DNA of 64,000 nucleotides from Candidatus Gastranaerophilales bacterium (GCA_947625305.1 CANQNW010000006.1:1-64000); one strand, 5' to 3'; positions 26,340 to 36,215 are shown, counted from the first letter of the stretch. Notes: generated by a model from the letters alone, not told the origin. Made by a program: numbers and translations.

Positions 26340-28202
26340 ATGCAAAAAAGTAAAGAAATCAAAGAAAATTCATATAATAAAGAAAAACTCTCTCCCCAAC
26401 AATCAATAACAACAAATCCGATAGACAAAAGCGGATTAGTTGCTAAGATTAATATACTTGGGAGCGGAATGAACTCGTCTAAAATGGCACACTCGTCATT
26501 TGCTAAACACACCGAAAAAATGACAAGTATAATTGATTATGCCGCTTTTATAAAAGATACAAATGAAATTATAAAAAATTACAGTGATATTAAAGATTCA
26601 TTAAATGCTTTTCATAATTTATTTGTAAGTACTTTGCACTGCACTTATACGGCACTTGGAATAATAAATGAACAATCTAATACTATTGATATGAAACTTC
26701 TGGATAAAAATTCCAATGTATATTCATATAAAGTATTTATGAATGACAAAGAAAATGAAATCATTAAGGCAATAGAATGTGATGAAATACGAGTTTTAAA
26801 AAATTCCGAATATTTAAAAATTCCGTCATTGACAAACCTGCCCTCCGTAATAATTCCTATAAAAATACAGGGCAGAACAATATGTGTTGCTGCGGCAAGC
26901 GATTACAATGTTCAAAACCACATAAGTTTGTACCAGCTGGCATCAGCTAATTTGGGATTATTGGTACAAAATTCCGATTTGTATAAAAAAGTTTCTCAAA
27001 ATTCTTCAATGGATGCGCTTACAAACTTATATTCACACAGAAGATTTCACGAATTATTATCACAAGAAATTTCATATGCTGAAACAAGCAAAACAAAAGT
27101 ATCCGTATTGATTTTTGATATAAACGATATGGCGCAGATAAATCGTGAATACGGACACTCTAAAGGTGATGAAGTAATTAAAGTTGTAGCGAATAAAATT
27201 AATGAAAATATAAAGAAACATGATATTGCTGCCCGTTACGGCGGTGATAAGATATCTGTTATTCTTCGTGATATGAATGCGGAAGAAGCTAAATATATGG
27301 CAGAGTATCTGACATATTCTCTGTCGTGCTGTCTTGTTGATGATATCGGGCCTGTAAATAAGGTTTCTGTGGGTGTGGCTACATATCCTGATGATTCAAT
27401 GGATAAGGAAAAGCTGTTAATTCTTGCGGAACAAGCAGTACTCGTCTCTAAGACAAAAGGATATACAAACGGAAGGTCTACGATTGTTTCAACTCAGGAT
27501 TTTGATTTCTGGGATGATGCGGCATTAAATTCGTTTGCTATTGTTATGGCAAAGAGAAACGCTCAACTCGGAATTAAGTTTGAAGATGCCTTAGTTGAAC
27601 AATTCCAAAATGAAAATATTGTTTCTCAAAATCACTTAATTGAAGTTGTAACGTCGCTTGCCAGTGCAATTGATGCGAAAGATGAATATACAAAAGACCA
27701 CTCCTCATCTGTATCAAGGTATTCGGTTGCGCTTGCAAGAGCAATGGATTTGCCTGAAAATGAAATTGAAAGGATTAAACTCGGCGCACTACTGCATGAT
27801 ATAGGTAAAATCGGAGTTCCTGAAGATGTATTGAGAAAACCCGATAAATTGACGGATGAAGAATTTAAAATTATACAACAGCACCCGACAATTGGTGTAC
27901 AGAAAATATTAGAACCTAATCCGCTATTGCACGATTTGATTCCTATAGTAAAATATCACCACGAAAGATGGGACGGCAAGGGCTATCCTTGCGGATTAAA
28001 AGGTGAAGATATTCCGCTTGCTGCAAGAATAGTTGCAGTTGCTGATACTTACCATGCTTTAATCAGCGACAGACCCTACAGAAAAGGTATGAGTGTTGAA
28101 AAAGCCTGCTCTATACTTGAAGAAGGTGCCGGTAAATATTGGGATAAAGAGTTAGTAAGGCAATTTATTGCAATAGCTCCTTCTCTTGCCACAAAAATTT
28201 AG
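26340..28202 (+). CDS. GAF-like, degenerate GGDEF and HD-GYP domain protein (c-di-GMP phosphodiesterase)
   Basis: A 620-aa cytosolic regulator. After about 60 disordered residues comes a GAF-like sensor (about 70-220). A diguanylate-cyclase-fold domain follows (MDALTNLYSHRRF, DINDMAQINREYGH) whose active-site loop reads RYGGDKIS near residue 301 instead of GGDEF. The Glu that binds metal is Lys, so cyclase activity is unlikely. The HD-GYP domain (about 430-615) is intact: LLHDIGKIGVPE near 486, HHERWDGKGYPCGLKG near 540 and VADTYHALISDRPYR. The likely role is c-di-GMP hydrolysis under control of the N-terminal domains. It overlaps the convergent glycosyltransferase gene by 4 nt. Confidence 0.92.
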   Translation: MQKSKEIKENSYNKEKLSPQQSITTNPIDKSGLVAKINILGSGMNSSKMAHSSFAKHTEKMTSIIDYAAFIKDTNEIIKNYSDIKDSLNAFHNLFVSTLHCTYTALGIINEQSNTIDMKLLDKNSNVYSYKVFMNDKENEIIKAIECDEIRVLKNSEYLKIPSLTNLPSVIIPIKIQGRTICVAAASDYNVQNHISLYQLASANLGLLVQNSDLYKKVSQNSSMDALTNLYSHRRFHELLSQEISYAETSKTKVSVLIFDINDMAQINREYGHSKGDEVIKVVANKINENIKKHDIAARYGGDKISVILRDMNAEEAKYMAEYLTYSLSCCLVDDIGPVNKVSVGVATYPDDSMDKEKLLILAEQAVLVSKTKGYTNGRSTIVSTQDFDFWDDAALNSFAIVMAKRNAQLGIKFEDALVEQFQNENIVSQNHLIEVVTSLASAIDAKDEYTKDHSSSVSRYSVALARAMDLPENEIERIKLGALLHDIGKIGVPEDVLRKPDKLTDEEFKIIQQHPTIGVQKILEPNPLLHDLIPIVKYHHERWDGKGYPCGLKGEDIPLAARIVAVADTYHALISDRPYRKGMSVEKACSILEEGAGKYWDKELVRQFIAIAPSLATKI

Positions 28203-28990
28203 TTTGTTTTGTGGTAAAAAGGTAAATCTGCATTTAAGTCTAACTTTTTTGCATTTTGTTTAAAAATTTTGGACTTGAATATTCCTGTATATGCCAAAAA
28301 GTATTTTATACTTACACTTAATACTCCCAGCCCGTATTTGCAGGAGCGGGAAAAATTAATGGAGGAAGCTTCGGGAAAATATTTAGTCGGACAGCTTATT
28401 TCTCCGATTTTATATCCCCAATAACAAATGAGGGCAAGCATTTCGTTATCAAAAATAAAATCATCATCGCAATCTTCAAGCGGAAGATTTTCAATGACTT
28501 TTCTCTTAAACCCTCTAAAACCTGTATGATATTCAGATAAATGCTGACCGAGAAACATATTTTCAAAAGCGGTCAAAAATTTATTTGCAATATATTTATA
28601 TAATGGCATACCGCCTTCAAGCGCATTAGAAAGCATTCTTGAAGCAATAACGGCATCATATTCTTCGAATGCAAGCATTGATGCTATTGCGGGGATAAGT
28701 TTAGGAGTGTATTGATAATCGGGATGAAGCATTATTACTATATCCGCATTTGTCTTTAATGCAGCGGTATAGCAGGATTTTTGATTTCCGCCGTAGCCTC
28801 TGTTTTCCTTATGAACTATTGTTGTTATATTTAAATCTTTTGCAATATCTTTAGTTCTGTCGGAAGATTTATCATCCGTCAGAATAATTTCATCAACAAT
28901 CTCTTTATATATTTCGTTATAGGTTTGTTTTAATGTTTTTTCCGCATTATATGCAGGCATTACTACAACTATCTTTTTCCCGTTTAGCAT
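28199..28990 (-). CDS. Family 2 glycosyltransferase (dolichyl-phosphate-mannose-synthase-like)
   Basis: A 263-aa GT-A enzyme. The nucleotide-binding start is KIVVVMPAYNAEKTLKQTYN, with EIILTDDKSSDRT and HKENRGYGGNQKSCYTAAL following. The metal-binding D-x-D position reads MLHPDYQY, and EYHTGFRGFKRKVIENLPL supplies the acceptor region. The C-terminal basic helix (SCKYGLGVLSVSIKYFLAY) may associate with the membrane. The likely product is a polyprenyl-phosphate sugar or a transferred sugar on an envelope glycan; donor unknown. Ribosome site AGAGGA. Confidence 0.88.
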   Translation of the reverse strand: MLNGKKIVVVMPAYNAEKTLKQTYNEIYKEIVDEIILTDDKSSDRTKDIAKDLNITTIVHKENRGYGGNQKSCYTAALKTNADIVIMLHPDYQYTPKLIPAIASMLAFEEYDAVIASRMLSNALEGGMPLYKYIANKFLTAFENMFLGQHLSEYHTGFRGFKRKVIENLPLEDCDDDFIFDNEMLALICYWGYKIGEISCPTKYFPEASSINFSRSCKYGLGVLSVSIKYFLAYTGIFKSKIFKQNAKKLDLNADLPFYHKTN

Positions 28991-29050
28991 AAAATCCTCT
29001 TAATTCAGTAGTAATTATAACTCAATTTGTAATTATAAATAAATAATAAG

Positions 29051-29080
29051 TTGTTAACTTTTGTAAAATAATGTTATAAT
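29051..29080 (+). promoter_or_regulatory. Probable promoter of the response regulator gene
   Basis: TTGTTA (29051-29056), 18-nt spacer, perfect TATAAT (29075-29080), 58 nt upstream of the ATG at 29139. Confidence 0.55.
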
Positions 29081-29138
29081 ATATTAAAGATATATAATAT
29101 CTGTGTCGAAATAATTTATATTATATTGGTGGTAAATA

Positions 29139-30266
29139 ATGAGTTCTTGCGAATTAAAAGAAAGTTTAGAGGTTGTATTAAATCTGGGCAATGATGAAAA
29201 ACACACTGTCCTGATTGTTGATGATGAAGAAAACAACCTTCAGCTTTTAAAAAGAACTTTTAGAGGAAAATATAATATTTTAACGGCGCATAACGGAATA
29301 GAAGCGCTAGATGTAGTTAAAGAACACGGTGATGAGATATCTTTAATCGTTAGTGATCAAAAGATGCCCCAAATGGAGGGTACTGAATTTTTAAAGCACG
29401 TAAGGGAAACTAACCCTCAAATAGTAAAAATTCTTTTAACGGGTCACGTGGATACGGATATTATAGTTTCTGCGATAAATGATTGTGAGTTATTTCAATA
29501 TATTTTAAAACCGTTTGAACCCGAAGAACTTAAAATTGCTGTTGAAAACGGGATTGAAAAGTATTCAATGGCAAGTAATAATAAGATTTTTTATAATGAA
29601 TTAAGAGAACTGTTATATAAAACAATAAGAGCCATTTCAAATGCTTTGGATACAAAAGATTCCTATACTAACGGACATTCTTTAAGAGTAACTTTATATT
29701 CAATGATATTAGCAAGAGAATTAAACCTTGATGAAGCATATATGGAGGATATTGAAATAGCAGGGTTATTGCACGATATCGGTAAAATAGCAATGCCCAA
29801 AAACATCTTGTGTAAAAACGGCAGATTAACAGATGATGAGTTTCTTGTTATGAAATCTCATCCTGTAAGAGGCGAAAAAATAGTTATAAATATTAAAAAA
29901 CTTCAAATAATTTCCGAATGGGTAAAAGCTCACCACGAAAAATGGGACGGTACGGGATATCCGGACGGATTAAAAGGCGAAGAAATACCATTACCCGGCA
30001 GAATAATTGCTTTAGCTGATACTTATGATGCAATGACATCTACAAGACCATACAGAACAGCATTATCACACGAAACTGCCATAAATGAAATTAATAAATG
30101 TGCCGGTACACAGTTTGATCCCAAACTTGCAAAAATATTTGTATCACTATCTGATAAAATTAATGAGGCAAGGTTAAACCCCGAAAGTGTTTATAATAAA
30201 TATTCTTTTCTTGCGAAAAAGATTGACTTTCGTATACCTTCCGAATTTGCTGTTCCGAAAGAGTAA
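29139..30266 (+). CDS. Response regulator with REC and HD-GYP domains
   Basis: A 375-aa two-component output protein of the RpfG type. The receiver domain (about 18-135) has the acidic pair in LIVDDEENNLQLL, the phosphoacceptor Asp in LIVSDQKMPQMEG (about residue 72) and the KPF motif in YILKPFEPEEL. The HD-GYP domain has LLHDIGKIAMPK near 210, HHEKWDGTGYPDGLKGEEIP and ALADTYDAMTSTRPYR, all catalytic residues present. It should hydrolyse c-di-GMP when phosphorylated. No sensor kinase is adjacent. Its stop codon directly abuts the stop codon of convergent dnaE with no base between. Confidence 0.94.
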   Translation: MSSCELKESLEVVLNLGNDEKHTVLIVDDEENNLQLLKRTFRGKYNILTAHNGIEALDVVKEHGDEISLIVSDQKMPQMEGTEFLKHVRETNPQIVKILLTGHVDTDIIVSAINDCELFQYILKPFEPEELKIAVENGIEKYSMASNNKIFYNELRELLYKTIRAISNALDTKDSYTNGHSLRVTLYSMILARELNLDEAYMEDIEIAGLLHDIGKIAMPKNILCKNGRLTDDEFLVMKSHPVRGEKIVINIKKLQIISEWVKAHHEKWDGTGYPDGLKGEEIPLPGRIIALADTYDAMTSTRPYRTALSHETAINEINKCAGTQFDPKLAKIFVSLSDKINEARLNPESVYNKYSFLAKKIDFRIPSEFAVPKE

Positions 30267-33200
30267 TTATTCCAGAGAGCAAATACTGACTGAAACGGTA
30301 TCAGGGAAGGCTTTTTCCATTGTTTGAGATAAATCATTTGAAGCGTTTGTCCAGAAGTTCGGGGATGCAAGAATTTTAGATTCTTTGCCTTCATCTGTCG
30401 TTTTAATAATAAGCGGGTCGGATCCTTTAAAGTTAACCAGTAAATCCTTAATTGCCATAAGGGTTTCATAATTTATTTCTTTTTTCAAAGATAATGTAAC
30501 TATGTTGCTGTTTTCAACCGGTTTTACATTTTCAATAATTATTTGAGGAGAACTCTCTTCTTTTTTTTGATATCTGCCTGAGATTATGATTTTCTTTTCC
30601 GCATCAATTAAAGAATTAAATTTTTCCAAAGTTTTTTGGAAGGCAACAAAAGCTATTTCGCCCGTTAAATCTTCTATTACACCTGATTTTAAAAATTTTG
30701 TCGGATCTTTTTTTGTGGGGATGGTTCTTACTGAACTTACCATTCCGCAAATAGTAACAGAAGTATCATTAGGCAGGTCAGCTAAATCTGCAATATTGTG
30801 TGTTGTAAGGAAGGGAAGTTTATCTCTGATTGCTTCGAGCGGGTGACTTGTTACATAAAATCCGAGGTATTCTTTTTCAAATTCTTGGATTTCTTTATCC
30901 GTAAAGTCTTCATCGCTTCCAAACATTTCAAATGACTGCATTTGATAACTGCTGGCAGAGGAATTGCCTTCAAATCCCGTGAATAAACTTACTTGCCCTT
31001 TTTCTTGAGCTTCATATTCTTTTGCTGCAACATTTAATATATTTTCAATATTATTAAATAATTTTTTTCTGGAGGGTTCAAGGCATATCAAAGCCCCTGC
31101 TTTCGTGTAGTTTTCAAGTGCTTTTCTGTTAATTATTCTGGGGTTAATTCTTTGTGTAAAATCCTGAATTGATTTAAATTCTCCGCCTTTATTTCTAATA
31201 TCTAATGTTTCTTTAAGTACAATTTCACCTATACCTTTTATGGAATTAAGTCCGAATCTGATATTGTTTCCGTCAGGAGTAAATTCCGCATTAGATTTAT
31301 TAATATCAGGCGGGAGGACTTTAATCCCCTGTTTTTGAGCCTCAGAGATATAAAGCTGGATTTTTTCAAGGTCATCTTTTGAGTTAGTAAGCATTGCACA
31401 TAAATATTCAACGGGATAATGAGCCTTTAAATATGCTGTTTGATATGCGACAAAAGCATAAGCGGCAGAATGCGACCTGTTAAAGCAGTACTTAGCAAAA
31501 CTTTCAATTTGTTCAAACAGTTCGTCCGCTGCTTCAGGTGTCATTCCTTTTTTACTTGCGGCCTCAACAAACCTTACTTTTTGTTTTGCCATTTCTTCAA
31601 GCTTTTTCTTACCCATCATACGGCGCACCATATCAGCTTCACCAAGTGTGTAGTCCGCAAGAACTTGGAATATCTGCATAATTTGTTCCTGATATACAAT
31701 AGTTCCGTATGTATCTTTTAATACACTTTCAAGCAGGGGATGAGCATATTTTATTTCTTGTTTTCCGTGTTTTCTTTTTACAAAGTTATCAATCATTCCT
31801 GATTCTAACGGGCCGGGACGGAACAGTGCAACCAATGCGCCTAAATCTTCAAATACAGAGGGTTTTAAATCTCTTACCAGTTTTTTCATTCCTGCAGATT
31901 CTAACTGGAACACTCCATCTGTGTCCCCTTTCATAAGCATTTTATAAACGGCAGGGTCATCAAGCGGGATATTGTTAATATCTATTTCTATTCCGTGACG
32001 TTCTTTTATCATTTCAATGGTCTGCATTATGATAGTTAAGTTCTTAAGCCCCAGAAAGTCCATTTTTAACAGACCGATTTTTTCGCAGTCTTCTTTAGGA
32101 TATTGGGTTATTACGTTCCCGTCTTTTGCTTTTTGTACGGGAACAATTTCATCTAAAGGCTGGTGCGCTATTATAACACCTGCTGCATGCATGCCTGTAT
32201 TTTGCTTAATACCTTCTATCTTTATTGCTTCATCTATTATTTTTCTTATAAGTGCATCTTCGTCATATACTTTTTTTAAATCGGGAGAATTTTCAAGTGC
32301 TTTTTCAATTGTTATACCGACTTCTGAAGGTACATACTGGCTTACTCTGTTAGATATTTCAAACGGCAGGTTCATAACTCTTGCGACTGCTTTTATTGCT
32401 GCTTTCGCTGATAGGGTGCCAAACGTAATTATCTGGCAGACTTTATCTATGCCGTATTTTTCCGTAACATATTCAATAACTTTTTCTCTGCCGTCGCCAA
32501 AATCTATATCGACATCGGGCATGCTGATTCTTTCCGGGTTAAGAAATCTTTCAAACAACAGATTATGCTTAATAGGGTCAAGGTTGGTGATACCGAGAGC
32601 ATATGCTACCAAACTGCCTGCAGCAGAGCCTCTCCCGGGGCCTACTGGAATTCCGTGAGTTTTTGCATAATTTATGAAATCCCATACAATTAAGAAGTAT
32701 GCATCAAATCCCATTTTATTAATTATTTCAAGTTCATATTTTGCTCTTGCTTCAATTTCGGGAGTAATTTCTTTATATTTCTCATCCATACCTTTTCTTA
32801 CAAGATAATTTAAGTATGAAGGTATTGTGTGGTTAGCAGGCACTTCAAAAGAGGGAAGTATGTTTTCGCCCATTTTAATTATGACGTGGCATTTATCCGC
32901 AATAACGGCTGTATTTTCAATTGCCTGCTCAAACATATCGGAATCCATCCATCTGAAGGCTTCTCTAAGTTCATCTACGGTTTTTACATAAAATTCCGTA
33001 TTCGGTAAAAATTTAAATCTGTTTTCTTCTTCTTTCAGTGCATTTGTATTAATACATAAAAGTGTATCATGCCAGAAAGCATCTTCTTTTCTTAAGTAAT
33101 GGCTGTCATTTGTAATAACCATAGGAATATCGTATTCCTGCGCAATTTTAACTAATTCCGCATTTGCTTGTTTTTCTTCAGCTAAGTTATGGTCTTGAAG

Positions 33201-33713
33201 TTCAATATAAAAATCATCTTTAAACAAGTCTTTAAAGTATTTAGCTGTTCTTCTTGCTCCGTCTTTGTTTCCGTTAATAATATCTCTTGAGATTTCACCT
33301 TGAATGCAGGCAGATAGGCATATTAATCCTTCGCTGTGGGTTTCAAGTAATTCTTTGTTAATTCTCGGACGGCGGTAAAATCCTTTAATATGTGCTATAG
33401 ATACAAGCTTTACAAGATTTTTATAGCCGGTATTGTTTTTTGCCAATAGAACAAGGTGATATCTTTCATTATTATTGCAATTAGGATCTTCAATATCTCC
33501 GTTAATGACATAAAATTCGCATCCGAGGATTACTTTAAATTGTTTATCTTTACCTAATCTGTATAACTCAATAGCGCCATACATAACCCCGTGGTCGGTT
33601 ACGGCAACTGCTTCAAAATTATTTTCTTGCGCAAATTCAATAAGTTCTTTATTCCTTATTGAACCATCCAGTAAGCTATACTCAGAATGCACGTGCAAAG
33701 GCACATAACGCAT
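30267..33713 (-). CDS. dnaE: DNA polymerase III alpha subunit
   Basis: An 1148-aa replicative polymerase of the DnaE1 type. The N-terminal PHP domain begins LHVHSEYSLLDG with HxH at 7-9, and VTDHGVMYGAI, LSACIQGEISRD and ITNDSHYLR keep the metal ligands of PHP proteins that can have exonuclease activity. The palm has GPGRGSAAGSLVAYALGI and the catalytic MPDVDIDFGDGRE near 400. The tandem HhH, then an OB-fold (VTICGMVSSVRTIPTKK to QIIIENVKPVEN), complete it. Ribosome site AAGGGGA. The protein is full-length. Confidence 0.97.
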   Translation of the reverse strand: MRYVPLHVHSEYSLLDGSIRNKELIEFAQENNFEAVAVTDHGVMYGAIELYRLGKDKQFKVILGCEFYVINGDIEDPNCNNNERYHLVLLAKNNTGYKNLVKLVSIAHIKGFYRRPRINKELLETHSEGLICLSACIQGEISRDIINGNKDGARRTAKYFKDLFKDDFYIELQDHNLAEEKQANAELVKIAQEYDIPMVITNDSHYLRKEDAFWHDTLLCINTNALKEEENRFKFLPNTEFYVKTVDELREAFRWMDSDMFEQAIENTAVIADKCHVIIKMGENILPSFEVPANHTIPSYLNYLVRKGMDEKYKEITPEIEARAKYELEIINKMGFDAYFLIVWDFINYAKTHGIPVGPGRGSAAGSLVAYALGITNLDPIKHNLLFERFLNPERISMPDVDIDFGDGREKVIEYVTEKYGIDKVCQIITFGTLSAKAAIKAVARVMNLPFEISNRVSQYVPSEVGITIEKALENSPDLKKVYDEDALIRKIIDEAIKIEGIKQNTGMHAAGVIIAHQPLDEIVPVQKAKDGNVITQYPKEDCEKIGLLKMDFLGLKNLTIIMQTIEMIKERHGIEIDINNIPLDDPAVYKMLMKGDTDGVFQLESAGMKKLVRDLKPSVFEDLGALVALFRPGPLESGMIDNFVKRKHGKQEIKYAHPLLESVLKDTYGTIVYQEQIMQIFQVLADYTLGEADMVRRMMGKKKLEEMAKQKVRFVEAASKKGMTPEAADELFEQIESFAKYCFNRSHSAAYAFVAYQTAYLKAHYPVEYLCAMLTNSKDDLEKIQLYISEAQKQGIKVLPPDINKSNAEFTPDGNNIRFGLNSIKGIGEIVLKETLDIRNKGGEFKSIQDFTQRINPRIINRKALENYTKAGALICLEPSRKKLFNNIENILNVAAKEYEAQEKGQVSLFTGFEGNSSASSYQMQSFEMFGSDEDFTDKEIQEFEKEYLGFYVTSHPLEAIRDKLPFLTTHNIADLADLPNDTSVTICGMVSSVRTIPTKKDPTKFLKSGVIEDLTGEIAFVAFQKTLEKFNSLIDAEKKIIISGRYQKKEESSPQIIIENVKPVENSNIVTLSLKKEINYETLMAIKDLLVNFKGSDPLIIKTTDEGKESKILASPNFWTNASNDLSQTMEKAFPDTVSVSICSLE

Positions 33714-34027
33714 TTTCTATCCCCTTTATCCTGACATTAATAAATATATTTTATCTTTTAGATGTGTAAATGTAAATCAATGAATAATATTTTGTTAAGA
33801 TAAATAGTTAATAATTTGTAATAAATCGGCATAAATATTAAAGTTTTGATTTATACTTGCCGAGATTTTATATTGTTATATAGATAATAATTTTAAAATT
33901 ATCTTATAGTTTAATCGGATGTAAAATTTATGTTTAATTCAGTATATTTAAATTGTTATTTTAATAATGCTTGAAAAACAAGGAATAAAGATATATGGAT
34001 AATGCAGACGATATAATGGAGATAAAA
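33714..34027. other. AT-rich intergenic region upstream of the ADP-ribosylglycohydrolase gene
   Basis: About 310 nt between divergent dnaE and the glycohydrolase gene. It contains an interrupted inverted repeat AGATAAT-9 nt-ATTATCT (33882-33904) and the 13-mer TAATAAATCGGCA at 33819-33831, which recurs at 60559-60571. No tRNA or convincing ncRNA was seen. It presumably holds both promoters; none stands out. Confidence 0.5.
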
Positions 34028-35251
34028 ATGAATAATATATCAAATATTAATTTAAATGGGATATCTGGAGCTGAAACGGTAAAGCATAAAAATAGTGCAA
34101 ATAATAATATTGTAAGTGAAGATAATCGAAAACCTGATACAACAGATTTAAATAATTCCCCGCTTGGAACTTATAACCGAGTATTATGCAGTAAGGTTAA
34201 TAAGGTTGAAAATACGTTAAACGAAAAAAATTCTTATGAAGATTACTATAATTGTATATTGGGCGGTGCGTTAGGCGATGCACTCGGGCGTCCCGTAGAG
34301 AGGTTAAGGACACCTGAGATGATTGAAAGATATGGTAAATCAGGTATAAGAGATTTGCAGACAATGGGACTAAAAGCCCGCATTACAGACGATACCCAAA
34401 TGACGATGTTTACGGCGGAAGGGCTGATTCGTTCAGCATTAAAAAACGGTAAAAATGCGAAGCCTGATTATAATTTAGTATATCAAGCTTATGAAGATTG
34501 GTATAAAACGCAAACTCAAAATTATGAGGATGTAAAACCTAACGGGTGGTTAAGTTCGGTAAAGGATTTATATTCTCCGATAGGACCGGGCAGAACATGT
34601 CTAAACAGCCTTAAAGAAGGAATTCCGGGTTCAATTGAAAATCCTGTAAACAATAGTTACGGATGCGGCGGAGTAATGCGAGTTGCTCCGGCGGGTTTAA
34701 TGTATGATGATCCGAAGCAGGCTTTTGAAGTCGGAGCACAATGTGCTGCATTAACTCACGGCGGAAAAGAGGCATATTTACCGTCAGGATTTCATGCTGC
34801 AGTAATTTCCAATATAAGGCAGGGTAAGGATTTAGAAACTGCCTTTAAGGATTCTTTGGAAATACTTAAAACCTATGATGGTTATGAGAAAACATACGAC
34901 AAAATTGTTAAAGCGATGGAACTTGCAAAAACTGATATTCCGACAGATGAGGCAATTGAATCTTTAGGCTATGGATTTACCGGTGATGAAGCTATGGCAA
35001 TATCGACATATTGTATATTTAAAGTTCCCGATAATTTAAAAGAGGCATTAATTTTATCGGTAAATCACAGCGGAGACAGCGACTCTACAGGGGCTATAAC
35101 GGGTAATATTTTAGGTCTTTATCTCGGACTGGATTCTATTCCGCAGGAATGGAAAGACAGTATGGAACTTAAGAATGAAATGTCATCTTTAGCCAAAGAT
35201 ATGTCTAATATTGATAATATACCTGACAAAGAAGAAAGATACCCAATTTAA
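34028..35251 (+). CDS. ADP-ribosylglycohydrolase (DraG-type) with N-terminal leader
   Basis: The frame opens at 33995, but I choose ATG 34028 (407 aa) because GGAG lies 6 nt before it and because the resulting start MNNISN matches MDNVSN of the protein at 44442. Residues 1-70 are an Asn-rich leader with PDTTDLNNSPLGTYNR (36-51). The DraG/ARH fold follows: YNCILGGALGDALGRPVE, ARITDDTQMTMFTAEGLIR with the first metal-ligand T-D-D-T, YGCGGVMRVAPAG, ALTHGG, and the second ligand set in NHSGDSDSTGAITGNILG. All metal ligands are present, so it should remove ADP-ribose from proteins or small molecules. There is no nitrogenase system in view; the leader suggests it acts in a special location. Confidence 0.9.
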   Translation: MNNISNINLNGISGAETVKHKNSANNNIVSEDNRKPDTTDLNNSPLGTYNRVLCSKVNKVENTLNEKNSYEDYYNCILGGALGDALGRPVERLRTPEMIERYGKSGIRDLQTMGLKARITDDTQMTMFTAEGLIRSALKNGKNAKPDYNLVYQAYEDWYKTQTQNYEDVKPNGWLSSVKDLYSPIGPGRTCLNSLKEGIPGSIENPVNNSYGCGGVMRVAPAGLMYDDPKQAFEVGAQCAALTHGGKEAYLPSGFHAAVISNIRQGKDLETAFKDSLEILKTYDGYEKTYDKIVKAMELAKTDIPTDEAIESLGYGFTGDEAMAISTYCIFKVPDNLKEALILSVNHSGDSDSTGAITGNILGLYLGLDSIPQEWKDSMELKNEMSSLAKDMSNIDNIPDKEERYPI

Positions 35252-35461
35252 TAATTGTGTAAAAAGAGGTTATTTTAAAAACGAACTGATGACAAAAAAT
35301 AATTTTGTCAAAGTCTTATATTGTCTTAATTTTAAAGGTAAATTCTACTTTATTTTAAATTGATTTGTAAATTTTTTGTAACATTTCACAATAATTAGTC
35401 AATTTTGCTGCTTGATTGTTTTATTAAATTTACAAAACAAATAGTTTAGGAAGGTAGAAAA

Positions 35462-36058
35462 ATGAATATTAACTCGGTAGGTAATTATTCTCAAGTACAA
35501 AAGGTTTCTTTTGGAAACGGAGAAGATGTAGATTACAAAAAAGCTCTTGAACTTGCAAAAAAGATGAATTCTGATTATGTTCCTACAGAAGATATAAAAA
35601 CACCGCAGCAAGTAGTTGCTTCAGTTGGGTTTGCGGGTGTAAAAACCTTTTTAAATGCAGCAACAACGACCGTAGTTATAGACAAAATTTTCAAAGGTAA
35701 AATTTCCAATGGTATTGCGAAAGGCATAACAGGTTTATCAGATAAAATGTTAAATGCATCTAACATATTAAAAACCGATGCAGTATCCGTAAAAGCAAAA
35801 GGAAAAAATGTTATAAGCAAATTATTAAGTAAAACGGCTGAACAGATTAAAAAAAGTAAAATGTCACTGCCGATTGCAGTTGGAATTGGTGCAATAATTG
35901 CATTAGTACCATCTATTTGTTCAAGAGATAATAACGGTGACGGTGTAAAAGATATTGCACAAAAATCACAGAGTGCATATGAAACATTTGAGAAGAAAAC
36001 ATCAGGACTTGTTCATGAGGCAACTGATGTAGCTCAATTCCTTCAAATATTCAGTTAA
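35462..36058 (+). CDS. Small membrane-interacting protein with VSFG leader, unknown
   Basis: A 198-aa protein without known family. The N-terminus MNINSVGNYSQVQKVSFGNG is polar and has the short VSFG motif (15-18) also present in the protease-like protein at 46964-49270. Two hydrophobic stretches follow: about 50-75 (VVASVGFAGVKTFLNAATT) and 138-155 (SLPIAVGIGAIIALVPSIC). Directly after the second is an EF-hand-like loop, RDNNGDGVKDIA, and then a helical tail. No signal peptide. A strong ribosome site (AGGAAGG) precedes it, within an 11-nt stretch AGGAAGGTAGA that is identical before the gene at 44014. It lies between the glycohydrolase and the giant gene, with a terminator after it. Confidence 0.72.
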   Translation: MNINSVGNYSQVQKVSFGNGEDVDYKKALELAKKMNSDYVPTEDIKTPQQVVASVGFAGVKTFLNAATTTVVIDKIFKGKISNGIAKGITGLSDKMLNASNILKTDAVSVKAKGKNVISKLLSKTAEQIKKSKMSLPIAVGIGAIIALVPSICSRDNNGDGVKDIAQKSQSAYETFEKKTSGLVHEATDVAQFLQIFS

Positions 36059-36074
36059 TTTCATATATATATAC

Positions 36075-36113
36075 AAAAAAGAGATTGTCAGAAAATGGCA
36101 ATCTCTTTTTTTT
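36075..36113 (+). terminator. Strong rho-independent terminator
   Basis: Stem GAGATTGTC / GGCAATCTC (one G-T pair), loop AGAAAAT, preceded by six A and followed by eight T. It separates the 198-aa protein gene from the giant gene. Confidence 0.92.
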
Positions 36114-36124
36114 ACACTTTAAAC

Positions 36125-36150
36125 TAATTGTTAATATTTGTTAACAATTA
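36125..36150. promoter_or_regulatory. Inverted repeat upstream of the giant gene, possible operator
   Basis: A perfect 10-bp inverted repeat, TAATTGTTAA (36125-36134) and TTAACAATTA (36141-36150), with 6-nt spacer, 66 nt upstream of the giant gene's ATG and just behind the terminator. No T-run follows, so it is more like a repressor site or promoter-overlapping element than a terminator. Confidence 0.4.
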
Positions 36151-36215
36151 AATATAAAATCCTAAAGTTTTTATAAATCCAACCGATATAAGTTTCATAA
36201 GGAAGGATTATAAAT

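Noticed and set aside
32017-32658. 213-codon plus-strand frame antisense to dnaE
   Set aside because: It lies over the conserved polymerase core of dnaE, has no ribosome site or recognisable domain.
34028-35251. DraG of nitrogenase regulation
   Set aside because: The fold fits, but there is no DraT, nitrogenase or PII gene nearby and the leader is unlike DraG; only the general glycohydrolase call is kept.
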